Source: Neurospora crassa OR74A (Eukaryota; Ascomycota; Sordariomycetes; Sordariales; Sordariaceae). From it: a stretch of 64,000 bases of DNA. Below are positions 23,966-35,145 of the stretch, piece after piece. The first letter of the stretch is position 1, and each line of letters begins with the position of its first letter. The notes below the pieces were generated by a model that saw nothing but the letters and a program-made list of their open reading frames with translations, was not told the origin of the DNA and did not search any database. Where the stretch lies: NCBI RefSeq assembly GCF_000182925.2, contig NC_026505.1:1984001-2048000 (forward strand), given 5' to 3'. The translations under genes and the position numbers were made by a program.

Positions 23966-26401
23966 CTAGTTGCCACTCGCATCCTTCAGTATCCGCGGTG
24001 CCAGGTACTCTTTCGCCTTGCTCCAAGCCTTCAAATCGTTGGCCGAGATGCCCTGGCCGTCCAACGTCTGCAAACCGGCATACACGGCTTCGAAGAATTC
24101 GCACGCAATCTCCAAGTCTTCGCTAAATGCCATAGAGTAAGGCACGAACGCATCGGGGAACGTTGCCAGCCTCTCCGTCTTCTCTTTCTCACTGTTCCAG
24201 TTGATCGTCTCGTCAAAGTACGTCTTGACGGCAATTCCGAGAGCGACATCGGGGTTGAAGAGGAAGGGAAGCCTAAATGTCCAAGTCAGCAATTATCATC
24301 AAAGATTCGAGAGTAGCAGCATGTGTGAATAGAGGGTCCAACTTACTGGTGGCTGAGCTCCCAGCTATCATCCCTCTTCCTTTGTCCCTGACCGTAGAGG
24401 AAAAGAGAAGCCAGAATGGCCTCCATCAGAGCGCGTTCAGCACTCCTAACCTCGCCAGCCAACGAGTGGAACGTCAACAGATTCTTACTCAGAGGACCAG
24501 TGTACCCATTAGCTTGGTGTCGCAGCTTAAGCAGTGTCGCACAGCGGCTGATTAGCATCAGACTAGACTTGTCATCGTCATCGCCGTGCATAGGGAGACT
24601 CAGAGGTTCCACAACCTTGAGACTGCCGTTGAGAAGTCCAAATCTGACCATCTCCATGGCCACAAGCACCGATTCGTAGAGATAGGGAACTGTAGGAAAC
24701 TTCTTCACCACTGGCTCCAGCGTGACCATGGCGCGGTCCAAAGCCTTGCCCCAGTTAGTCAAGTTGTGCTGGTCGTCGATGTAGCCGCGGACATGGAGAT
24801 ACCTCCATAAACAAATCGACTTGATGATGCTCGCTGATCCAACATTCCTCGCCTTGTTCCGTTGCTCCGCAAAAGTAAGCTTGACAAAATCGGGCTTCGT
24901 CAGAGCATGCACTTCGGAAAAGATCGATCCATGCTCGAAGCCGGGGAAATGCTGCTTAATATCCGCCTCCTTGATAACTGCCCACGTGGCCATCTGTACC
25001 CCGTAGTTGGTCTTGGTCCTAGCTTCATGACGATGGTCGAGCACAGTAGCGGAGTAGTTATCATCATACCACACCTTCGCCTTGATATCCTTGTACACAA
25101 TTCCACGGTGCAACCGAGCAAGCACTAAGCTAAGCGCAGTCTCCTCGAGAGGGACAAGTTGGCTCGAGACAAGCTTCTTGTATTCCTCGGTAGCGGAACC
25201 GTCCAGAGTCGGCAAAACATATACTTGACTGTGCGTAATCCAGCTCAAGAGGCGAGGCCCGATCAGGCCAGTATTGAGATAGTGGAACATCTCCCAGGGA
25301 ATTTGAAGGCCTAAATACTCGTGGTTGTCGTTTGTCAGGTGGTCCGCGTCATGAACCTTGACTTCGCCGCTTTCCGCAATGTAGACAAAGTGCTTGACAG
25401 CCATCCATGCCTTGCGGTACTTGTCCAACCAGGTAGGATCCTGGTTTTTGATCAAATCGTGAAAAGTGGTGCTGACCATTGTGACCGACTTGTCGGCTGT
25501 CCGGAGCATGTTGATGGCATCCACTATGTTGTAAGGCTGGCTCTTGACGAGGGTAGAATCCGTGAGCGGAGGAAACGGGGGAAGGAAGGGAGTGCCGGTC
25601 ATGAGGAAGGCGTCAATGAAGTGTGGCTCGCTGACGTTGAGCACCTTCATTACGTTCTTCTTAGAGATGGCCGCGCAGGTGTTGCTGGTCCAGTCGATCG
25701 AGCGGATGACGCAGTCTTGAATAGGGTAGAGCATCAACTCCAACGGGCCCATGATGCCGCCGCATTGATCAGAATCGATCATGTCCAGGTATGCGATCTG
25801 CGCAGCAGCGTTGTAAGGCGCGACCAGGAAGTGAAGTTTTCGCAGCCTCAGCTCCTCTTGGAGCATGGGATATAAAGCCTGGATGTTGTAGAGACCTTGA
25901 CCCGTAAGCTATTGTCGAACCGTACAAGCCCAGGTATAGACGACTTACTCGCACACTCGCCAAAAGCGGCCACCGCTGCCTCGGCTTGCCCTTCGCTGTA
26001 GAGCTTCCACGCAACACCGGTTTGTTTCTGGATTTCCCGGCCCAGCTTCGTGGTGACCTCGTCCTGTCCGACCATAGGTTGGCCATCGAAAATGAAAAAG
26101 GGGGTTGTGCGGTTCTTGAGCCAGTTGTCCAATTCGACTTGTATGCGTGCCTGAATGCCGGTAAGGCCTCCGAGAGCGGTCAGTAGCGGTTCGTTATAGT
26201 TTTCCGCTTGTTCGAGGAGCTGTCGGAGAAAGTATGACGCGTCGACGGCGATGGCGCATTCCTGGAGCTCGGATATGTTGTAGGATCTACCCCGTAGGCG
26301 GTTAGCGAGCGACTCTGAAGGTTCAATGATCAGCACTGGGAGCCAAGGTCGACTTACACTTCCTGGCCCTTGAACCAGGGATCCTCAAAGTTGACTGGCA
26401 T
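23966..26401 (-). CDS. MKT1: Mkt1-type post-transcriptional regulator (XPG-like), four exons
   Basis: Cytoplasmic regulator related to XPG-family nucleases; in yeast Mkt1 acts with Pbp1 on mRNA translation and stability. Exons in transcript order: 26358-26401, 25949-26286, 24347-25895, 23966-24272; total 745 aa. The XPG-N-like part begins at AIAVDASYFLRQLL (about residue 27) and includes NRTTPFFIFDGQP. The XPG-I-like part includes LHFLVAPYNAAAQIAYLD and the MKT1 C-terminal region follows. Introns are 71, 53 and 74 nt. For the second intron the nearest TAG acceptor gives the wrong frame; the AAG at 25896-25898 restores it and fits the family alignment. The fourth exon is joined through a split Gln codon. 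In this family the nuclease acidic residues are degenerate, so catalysis is not assumed. Confidence 0.88.
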
Positions 26402-29400
26402 GTTGTTAGTATTGGAAGAGATGAAGCAAGCGGCAGCGCGAGCGGGTGGTGGGCTGTAGGTGGGTAGAAGGTGATGGCAAGGGCGGCGAGCGGTGTCTAG
26501 CTGGGTCAGGCGGTCCTGGTTCGTGCGGCCTCGAGGTGGAAGGGCGAGAAATAGGTGGTTCGGTGGAAAGCGGATGAGTGAGGTGAAATGTAGCCCAAGT
26601 TCCGTCCTGAAGGATTGCCAGCAAAATAGTGAAGTGGCAGCACGAAGTCAAAGTATCGGGTGCGAGGAACCTCGAGGGACAAATGTCTGGCGTTACTTCC
26701 ACTTTGGATTCGGGCCCGCAATTGGCTAAGCTGTTCGTGGCAGCGGGGAGGTGGACCCCAGCATCTATTTAGTATTTACAGGCGAGGAAGCATCGACCCT
26801 GTAGGGACAAGCAGAGTCGGCACTTCTACCTGGTTTCGCAGGCAGTCCCAGGGGTACCTCTGCTGGTAGGCAGCGGCAGGTGGTAGAGGTAGGTACCCGT
26901 CGCATGTGTCATGCCTGGTGGTCGAGCATAGTTCCGTTCGTTGCTTAGAGGTAGGTTTCGTGACCGAAATCTACCGTTTCCTTTTACTGGCGCGCATTGC
27001 CCGCCCCCCCCCCCCCCCCCCCCCCCCCCCTCGACTTCGAGGTAGAAGGGAAGAGGGCAAAGCATTGAAGGGAACATTGAAATCTGATGATGGAAGAGTT
27101 GCAGGACTCACCTGGCATCTTGGAAATGTTCCTTCTGGACGCCAATGAGTTATCCCACAATTGGTAAGATTCAAACAATTGAAGTGAGGTGCAGTGACAC
27201 GCAGGTAGGTAGCTGTGAGCTGGAGGCTAGGTATGTACTATGCAGTATAGACTATAGGCGGCACGGGACAGGGTTTGGTGGAGCTTGTCCTCAGGCAGCT
27301 CGCAGTCGGAGCTTGCAAGAAAGCGCAGTGAGAAGTTGAGGGCCAAGATGGGCTAGAATTGGGGAACCATGGAGGGGAGAACGTGGGGCAGAAAACAAGT
27401 GGAAATGTACTGGCAGATCGCCCAAAAGGGACGGATACTGTCAACGGTGATTTTGGGGGGGGGGGGACTGAGGAGAGGAGGTATGCCGGTATGCCATAGG
27501 TAGGTACCTCATAGCCCGAGTGCGTGGAGGGTCAGGTCATGGGTACTTGGCAGCTTATCAACCAGGGTTGGGGTTATAGCGGACGATGGAAAGAACGGTC
27601 TCGACGCCGTAGACCTTCCCTTGTGCTGTGTAGTGTAGATGACCGTGCCTTTGGGTTCGGTCGGTTCGTCCCACACTAGGCAGGATCCAGGTGAGAGATC
27701 TAGCAACTGAACAAAGTAGACGGATAAACACCTTTGTAGGTACCTACGACTACCCATAATATGCAATATACTTCAGTTGCAGTGAAGGAGCGGATGGAGC
27801 TTGGCGCCCGGGTTCTTCGATCGCTGCCACAGGGGCAGTTGCCCGACCTCTCACCAATCCCAAAACTTTGAGTCACTTGAACCAAGAACGTCCCTCCCCT
27901 CGCCAAACTTGGTTGAGGGACACATAAGGTAAATAACGAAAAGTGGTGAAGACATTCATCTTGCGCCAATCTTTGGTTTTTTACAGATCATGGCCGATAA
28001 TGCGAAGCGGTCACCTCCGATTAAGGCTGGAGGACTTCGAAGTTCGAACTTGGTCCCCAGGAACTTTCATGTCAAAAAGCAGCACAGGCAGACGGGATCA
28101 CCCGAATTCCAGAACTCTTGGACCGCTTTAGGTGTTAATGCCGCAGCAGGGATTCGTTTAACTGAGTTGGAGAAGCGTTAGCAAACCTTGCTGGCCATCA
28201 TGATACGCTACAGCTCGGCCGCTCAACGCAAGATAGCCTAGGCGTTGTGACTGAGCACACCTCACATCGGCTTTCCTGTACTTGCTTTAACGTCGAGGTA
28301 CAGTAACGTGCCTGGCAATAGGCACTCGCAGTTTCAAGTTCCTTGCAGAGGTTGCTGTTTCGGCGTGCTTTGGCTCGAGGACCCTGCAGGGAGTAGGTGA
28401 CTGCGAGTCCTGGCCAGTTGGCCGTTCCGGTCATGATGCTGGACAGGAGTACCTACCCGTCAGTTCAGTTCAATGCGCTGGGCGGCAGGAGTCATGGTAG
28501 TGGTAAACAAAGAAGTCGTCACTTTGATCATTGCATCAGCCATGACCGAGCGGGTAGCTCCGCCGATTCGATCTTCGACCCGTGCCGTAACGGCCGAGCG
28601 GTAAGTACGTCTAAACCGTTCCATGCAAGACGCGGCGGGCGGTACAGTACAGTATCTCTACACACATACTGCAACGGAGGGGCCCGCAACGGCACCGCCT
28701 GGCCCGGGGCTCTTTCCGGTACTCGGTCACAGGTATTTTGGGTTGTTCGCACATAGCGGTTGCCCTGATAGTGCACTAACAGCTCGCAGCCAGCCTTGAG
28801 AGGGAGCTGGCCCAATTCCTTACTTTGTAATACACTCAGCCACCGAATGGAGGATGATGGCGTAGCAATGACACTCGTCTGCCAATCAGATGGCCATCGC
28901 ATAGCACTAATTTCAACGGGGTAGCATCCGCCTGGCTGGAAGTTTCCAGTTGGCGACCTTGGTGGTTCTGCGGGTTTTAGCTCACCACTGGATGGCAACT
29001 TGTAATCATCACGGGCGCAATGGAAGCCTCACCCTGGTCTCAGGCTTTTGTTCTGGCGCAAACTACTAGTGAAAGCTCGTCACGCTTTCAGATTATGCCT
29101 CAAGGGGGACGGCCTTGAAATAAATTGGAGCGACACGGGAAGAATCTGGACAAACATGATAGTATGGAAGACAGGAGATGGGCGCAGTAGCTAACGAAAG
29201 ATGATCTGTGGACATGCATCTCATCTTGCCCGAAAGGCAACGGAGCAGGGCTGGGTGAATTGTCCGCTCGGGATCAGCGTTTGTTCTTCGACTCGCTTCT
29301 CATCGTGGATCCCGACAGGCAGGTGAGCAGGCATTCCAATTAAACATTTGACGCAGACTTATATTCCCAGTTTCCAGCACATGTACATAGTGTACACACG

Positions 29401-30632
29401 AGCTATCCTACGCGACTGTAGCAGCCAGTGATGGCCTTCAAGAGTAAGAGTGCGTCGCGATAGGATCAAAGTCTCGACGGTTCTTTCGAACATGGAAGCA
29501 CTGGTCGAGCTGTAGCCCCATTTTTTTTTCTTACCACTACATACATACAGTATACTATTACCCCGTACTTTTTAGGTCAGAAAAATTGCATGAATTCCAC
29601 TTCCCTTCTCACGGCATCCACCGATGACATCCACTCCGCACCGACAGGAACCGCGAGAGGAAACAAATGAACGAACTGTATGGACCAAACGGACGGGTAA
29701 CCACGTTTTCCCTGGTGGTTGAAAACGAAACCGCCAAAACATCCAACACCGCATAGGTCCGTCGAGCTGAAAGCTGCAGTGCCTGCATAGACCCATAATT
29801 CTGGTATTCAGTTGCAGACCTCATTCACCCCGAAAAAGGACCCTTGATACATGGTCTCACATTGAGCTGGACGCTCACTTGTCAACCCCTTGCACCGCCT
29901 TTGCACCGCTTGCTGCTGCTGGAGCCATCCCGACTTGTTGCCAGGCAAGCCAAGCACTCCAAGGTGCACGAGAGGCTCCAGGACCGGGCCATTCAAAAGG
30001 AGGCAAAAAGATCCACGATCCCATGGTGCCATCCACCCAAGCACACTATCCAATCCGTACAATCCACCCACTGACCGCCGTCGAGCGACAAGTCGACGAG
30101 ATCACCAACCTGCGACAAAAGGCCAACGAAGACGCGCACTAATCGAACATCGCCGTCGGAAGTATAACCCATTACCCAGTAGGAACTGGCAATTGTAGCT
30201 GGAATTGCGGTTGGCGCCACCCGATCAACCCGGTCCAGGGATTGGAGTGCAGTTGTTTTTTTCCTGCTCGTCAAACATCGCTTGCCCCGTTTTATCGTCG
30301 ATGCCGAGTCCGAATTGAGACTCCCCTCCGCCCCCGTCGGTTGCTGCCCCCGTCGCTGCCCCCGTTGCTGCCACCGACCCTCGTCGCCTTTAGAACACCA
30401 GCCTCCCGCAAGTCCTCCTGACCCCGTCTCTCCATCCTCCCACGCCAGCCAGCAAGTTTTGTCTCCGTTCATACATTATTCTTCACTTACAAACCTCGAT
30501 CCACTTGGTCGTCTTCCCGACGTCAAATTCTGCAATACAATAAACCTACCTACATACATAGGCTTCGCCCGCCTTAACTCCAACCGGGAGAGCGGCCGCG
30601 GCGTCTGTATGCGCTGCAGATGATATATTCGC
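26402..30632. other. long divergent spacer between MKT1 and the CaaX-protein gene
   Basis: 4.2 kb without a supported gene. It contains a run of 27 C (27004-27030), 12 G (27455-27466) and repeated GTAGGTA/TACCTAC words (near 26890, 27205, 27500, 27735, 28450). An ATG frame of 63 codons at 27990-28181 starts MADNAKRSPPIKAGG with an acceptable context but has no recognised family. The rightmost part is the leader of the CaaX gene. Confidence 0.55.
27004..27030 (+). repeat. poly(C) run, 27 nt
   Basis: Uninterrupted C run about 0.6 kb upstream of the MKT1 start. On the MKT1 coding strand it is poly(G). Confidence 0.85.
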
Positions 30633-32634
30633 ATGATGGCTACTGTTTCCCGGACTGCAACTGCCTTAGCGACGCCGCCAGCCACATCTCACGGCAACAA
30701 GTTCACGTGGGACAGCGCGTCGGTGCCCGTCCATTCGGAGGTGAGTCCTTGAGTCCATCATGATGTCCTGGTAATTCGGGAGATTACACGCAATATCCCC
30801 TGTTCCCCGCATCTCGTTTTACAAATTCTTATTCCTTATTAACTCCCTGCCCCGGAAACACCATGTGCCTGAGGCCTTCGTCGTGCTCCTGAGCATCGAG
30901 GCTGCCTGCGTGCATCTCGCCCATCTATCCGTTCTTTCCTTCTACCTATCCTCGTGCCCACCCTGCCCTGCCCTGGTGCCTGCTTAGGTGTCGGCTCCAA
31001 GGAGGCATCCACTCACGCGCCAGTGCCGATTGCCATCGCCATCGCCGTTTCCATCGCATTTCATCCTCCATTTTCTTCCACTGACATTCTCTTTTTCCTC
31101 CTTCCTCTTCTAGAAGCCTGTCAATCCCAAGAGATCTTCCATCAACAATGAGAACGGCTACCCCTTTGGCCGCCCTGTCCTAGCTTCTCAAAAGAGGAAT
31201 TCGACTCTGCTTGCCACCCACAACACACCACCCATGGACCCGCTCACACACGACCACTACACCGGGGATGTCGCCGACGATGCAAGGTTTACTCGAAGCA
31301 CCAGGGACGGCGGGAGTCCCGCCGATAGTTTGTTCGACCCGGAAACCGACGAGAGCAAATGGATTCACCGCGACAAGCTCGCCCAGATTGAGAACGAGGA
31401 ACTACAGGCTGCGGGTTTCGTCTTGCCGGTAGCGAGAGACAACAGGGCCCGGTCGAAGAGCGGAAACCGTTTGAAGAGGGATCAAAGCCAGGATAAGCTT
31501 AGCGGCCAGGCTAGATCCATTGGCGGCGGTGAGCACGTCGGCTCGAGGTCTAGAAAGAACTCGTCGGCTACGCAGGACTGGGACAAGCGCGCCGATGATG
31601 GTGCTGAGCACGCTGATTCTACGTCGAACCCCGGCGCTAAAGTAACATCCCGGATACCTGTGCCGAGAACCAAGGCTTACCCAACAACGCCAACTGATGA
31701 GAAGGCAGCCGCCTTCGGGCGGAAACGCGATAGCAGTCCTGAGGAGGATAAGGAGAAGATAGCCTATCCGAAACCACGAGGACGCAGCGGCAGTACAGGG
31801 AACGCTCTCACCAAAGCGGCCAATGGATCCGACGCTCGGCCTGTAGCTAAGCGGGCCGACACCTCCCCCATGAAGAGCAAGCCGGCTGCGGGAGCCAAGA
31901 AGGTTTCCGGCAAGGCTGCGACTGCCACAACGGCGCGACCGCGAACACGAGGTGCATCCGCCAAGGATTCAACAGGTGCTCGGCCAACGACGCGTTCTGG
32001 TGACCGAGAACTGTCGCCCACAACGCACAAGCCGATGGAAGGCGAACCACCCTGGATGGTTTCGGCATTCCGCCCTGACCCCCGTCTGCCACCAGAGCAA
32101 CAACTGCTACCAACGGTGGCCAAGCGGTTACAACAGGAGAAGTGGGAGCGGGAGGGCAAGGTTGGCAACGTCTACGACAAGGAGTTTAGGCCACTCACAG
32201 ACGAAGGCTTCCTCGAGCCACCCGAGCATCCTATCGTTGCGCCTGAACATGAACCGGCGGAGAACGAGAACGAGAACGAGAACGAGAACGAGAACGAGAA
32301 CGAGAAGGAGGAAGAACAGGAGAAGGAAAACGAAAAGGAACAGCCGCAGGCAGACTGGCCTTTAAAACCCGCCGAGCCTCAATGTCCTCAGAGTCCACCT
32401 CCTCCAAGTCTCCATAGCCTTCAGAGCCCCCGGAGCCCAGCTCCCGTTGGACGGACCAACTCATACTCGACAATGCCCAAGATTGCGGACAAGCCGGTTC
32501 TGACCAAGTCCCCCAGCCCGAAGAACCCCCCACAGCGTCCTCACCCATCAGAGGTGATCAGGGTACCAGAGCCTCCCGAGGATCCGCCTCAGAAGAAGGA
32601 GAAGGGAGGATGCGGATGCTGTATAGTTATGTGA
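30633..32634 (+). CDS. fungal protein with C-terminal CaaX prenylation box
   Basis: Function unknown. Exon 1 (30633-30740) begins MMATVSRTATALATPP and exon 2 is 31114-32634. The intron is 373 nt, long for this window, with GTGAGT donor and CTTCTAG acceptor, phase 0; total 542 aa. The N-terminal part of exon 2 looks ordered (DPLTHDHYTGDVADDARF, FDPETDESKWIHRDKL). The middle is Lys/Arg/Ser-rich and disordered. A hexanucleotide repeat gives alternating Glu-Asn (32262-32308), and a Pro-rich segment follows. The protein ends GGCGCCIVM: CIVM fits a CaaX box and terminal Met favours farnesylation, with an adjacent Cys as a possible palmitoylation site. Membrane attachment is inferred. Downstream ATGs exist, but the exon 1 start fits the splice phase. 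Confidence 0.8.
32262..32308 (+). repeat. GAGAAC hexanucleotide repeat in coding sequence
   Basis: About seven to eight GAGAAC units in frame, encoding Glu-Asn repeats in the CaaX protein. The six-base unit preserves the frame. Confidence 0.85.
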
Positions 32635-33773
32635 GCGCTAGGCTCCAGAACTTGGGTATCCATACTCGCCTTTCCAGTCAACCGACAACTTATCAAATCC
32701 ATCAATCACCAATACGACCTTTGGTCCCTTATATCGTCGTCCGCCACCATCAAGCCGTGACTCTGCTATCATTGGCTTTCTGGTAGTCCTTGAACACTAC
32801 CCTGAATAATGACGAAATGAGCTCCTTTTTCTATATATTCAAGTCTGGCACACTCAATTCTGCTTTTGTATCTACACTCATCACACCCACGCGCACACGC
32901 ACATACCCCCCCCTGCTTGATTGTCTGCTACTTTCTGTAGCGTTCCCTCATTCGTTTCCTTTGTCCTCAGTATTCTTTTTTCAGAGCTTCCTGCGCCAGA
33001 CTGCTCGTCGCTGTCAGCATGCTCCCGCACTCCGACACTTAGCCTTGTCTCCAATCCGAGTCTTATACCAAAGGGTGCAATAATCAGCAGCATTGTGTCC
33101 TAACGAAAACTGGAGCTTCTCAACCACGGCGACGGTTCTTCTAGCGGAGCAAGAGCAAGGGTTAATTTTTTAAACGGTGGACGGACAATTACAGAACTTG
33201 GGAGGGAACTCCCCTGTTTGGTTTTCGACGACAAACCGAACCAAGATCAAATCATTTCTCCTGTCGTGCCAAGTCGGGAGCAAAAGCTGAACGAATCTTC
33301 TGGAAAGGGGGAATTCTGTTCGGCAAACCGGAGTCAATCCCTGACGTGGATTGAGAAAAGATCTAAACCGGCAACCGAGCAAGGAGAGCGAGGGAGACAG
33401 AGAGGGGGAAAGGAGTAGGAAGACTTGAAAGAAATATTGGGGTTCAAGGGACAAAAGAAGGAAGGAAGGCGAACACCAAAACAAAACCCCCGGTTATAAT
33501 ACCACCTTAACTTAATTCCCACGATCCTCTTGTACATGGTCTGGTTTTCTCTCCCGTCTTTTCATCAGTCGTCGAGATCATCATCCATCCATATTACGCT
33601 TTACTACTACAAGTCGAACTACTAGTCAGTCAACCCAGAACTAAACATACTACTTGGTTTATCCTCCCACAACCAAATTGGCTTTTTTCAATGTTCGTGT
33701 TTCTGTTTGGCTTAGGTGTTTTGTTGTTTCAGCCTGCATTGTCTGTATTTCTGTTTTCGCGTTTGCGGGTCTT

Positions 33774-33777
<4 letters not shown>

Positions 33778-33828
<51 letters not shown>
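33778..33828 (+). repeat. poly(T) run, 51 nt
   Basis: Uninterrupted T run about 1.1 kb past the CaaX gene stop. No reverse-transcribed gene copy is visible beside it, so a retroposed tail is not supported. Confidence 0.85.
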
Positions 33829-33830
<2 letters not shown>

Positions 33831-34787
33831 GTTGTCTGCTTTTACTGTCTCGGCCAAGTTATGCTTTTTTTTTTTTCCAACAAAATGGGGCAGAAGGCGC
33901 GGAGTTCGTTTCTCTTTTTTTGTCCTGTCTTTTCTGAGAGAGATCGAATGGTGCGGGCGTTTTTGTTTTCTTTCCTTTCGAGGTCTTTTCCTTGTTTTCT
34001 TTGTTTGTCGCTACATGTACGCACGGCATGCACACGCAATATTCATAAGAGAGGAGAGAGAGGTGGATGGATTAACCAAGATAACCGTCGCGAGGCGGTT
34101 TGAAGGGGATACAATGGAGGAATTCGAAGGCAATGGGGGGGCGAGGCAAGAGTCAGGATGACTAGGAGATAGAAGATAAGAGAGGAGGAGGCAAAGAAGA
34201 GCGTCAGTCTCTCTATCCTCTCTTGATCAGCTCACTGCCTTACCTAGTAGCTAGTCGTTTTGTTGACGAGAACAATAAACGGATTTTTAGCATACCTTTA
34301 CTTCACGATGTACTCGTCATGATATTGAGTGAGCTTGGTAACACATTACTGTTGGGTTATAGCTAGCAGCCAGACAAATACTCCAGTACTGGCGTTATTA
34401 GCTATGATCTCTCCATAATCTAGGTTAAATGTGTAAAAGAAGTAATGGGGTTGATTACTATCACTGGCGTAGGTAGCTACTTGTGAGAGGTACTAGAATT
34501 GCATAGAATGGGATGTCACACGAAATACAAAGAAGCGGTCCTACACTAGTGCACAATAGATGCTACATAGAAATGTAGGTCCGTAAGCCGCCACAAAAAG
34601 AGAGCATACTACTTGATGAGCGTGCACACATTGGTGAATTGGAGTTTATTTAATTTCAACCATACTTCAGTTATATGTATTTTTGAACATGATAAATCTT
34701 TTTTGTTTCTGCATAAGAACGTAGCTTAGTAGCTTCACCTTCTCGCTAATGAAAGAAGTCAGGTTCCAACCATACGCTTAAACGCCA

Positions 34788-34788
34788 A

Positions 34789-34822
<34 letters not shown>
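34788..34822 (+). repeat. CCAG tetranucleotide microsatellite
   Basis: About eight to nine CCAG units in the 3' spacer of CDT2, followed 130 bases later by a short CAGA run. Confidence 0.85.
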
Positions 34823-34823
<1 letters not shown>

Positions 34824-35145
34824 CAACAAAATCGCGACATCAAAGTTTAACAGAGCAAACAAAAACCCGGGCATATCTTGAAGAAACCCTCTCCCTCCTC
34901 TTCAGAGCCCGCCGATATTGCCCAAAACCGGTAGACAACCATCCGGCTCAGACAGACAGACAGACAGACAGGCAGGCCTCTAATCTCTTCAACATGATCA
35001 TGGGACTTTAGGTACAACCGACTTCCACAACTTAGTCCACGATTCATACATATATCGGGACTCTTACCGGCTCTTTCGCTGCCGTGGTAATCCTCCTCTT
35101 GGCCTTTGTGTCTTAACACATTTCTCCCATGTCGTCATCAACAAA

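Larger units (their letters stand above)
32635..35145. other. 2.5-kb spacer between converging CaaX gene and CDT2
   Basis: Holds the 3' untranslated regions of both genes. Three simple repeats are present: T51 at 33778-33828, CCAG units at about 34788-34822, and CAGA units near 34953-34976. Open frames around 33650-34160 arise only from the T run. No gene seen. Confidence 0.6.

Noticed and set aside
28528-28998. 156-codon minus-strand frame in the MKT1 upstream spacer
   Set aside because: No convincing ATG context, domain or codon pattern; Arg/Pro/Leu-rich as chance frames are.
33654-34161. Three overlapping poly-Phe open frames
   Set aside because: Produced entirely by the 51-base T run.
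34788-34976. CCAG and CAGA runs considered as a CRISPR-like or regulatory array
   Set aside because: Simple tetranucleotide microsatellites without spacers.
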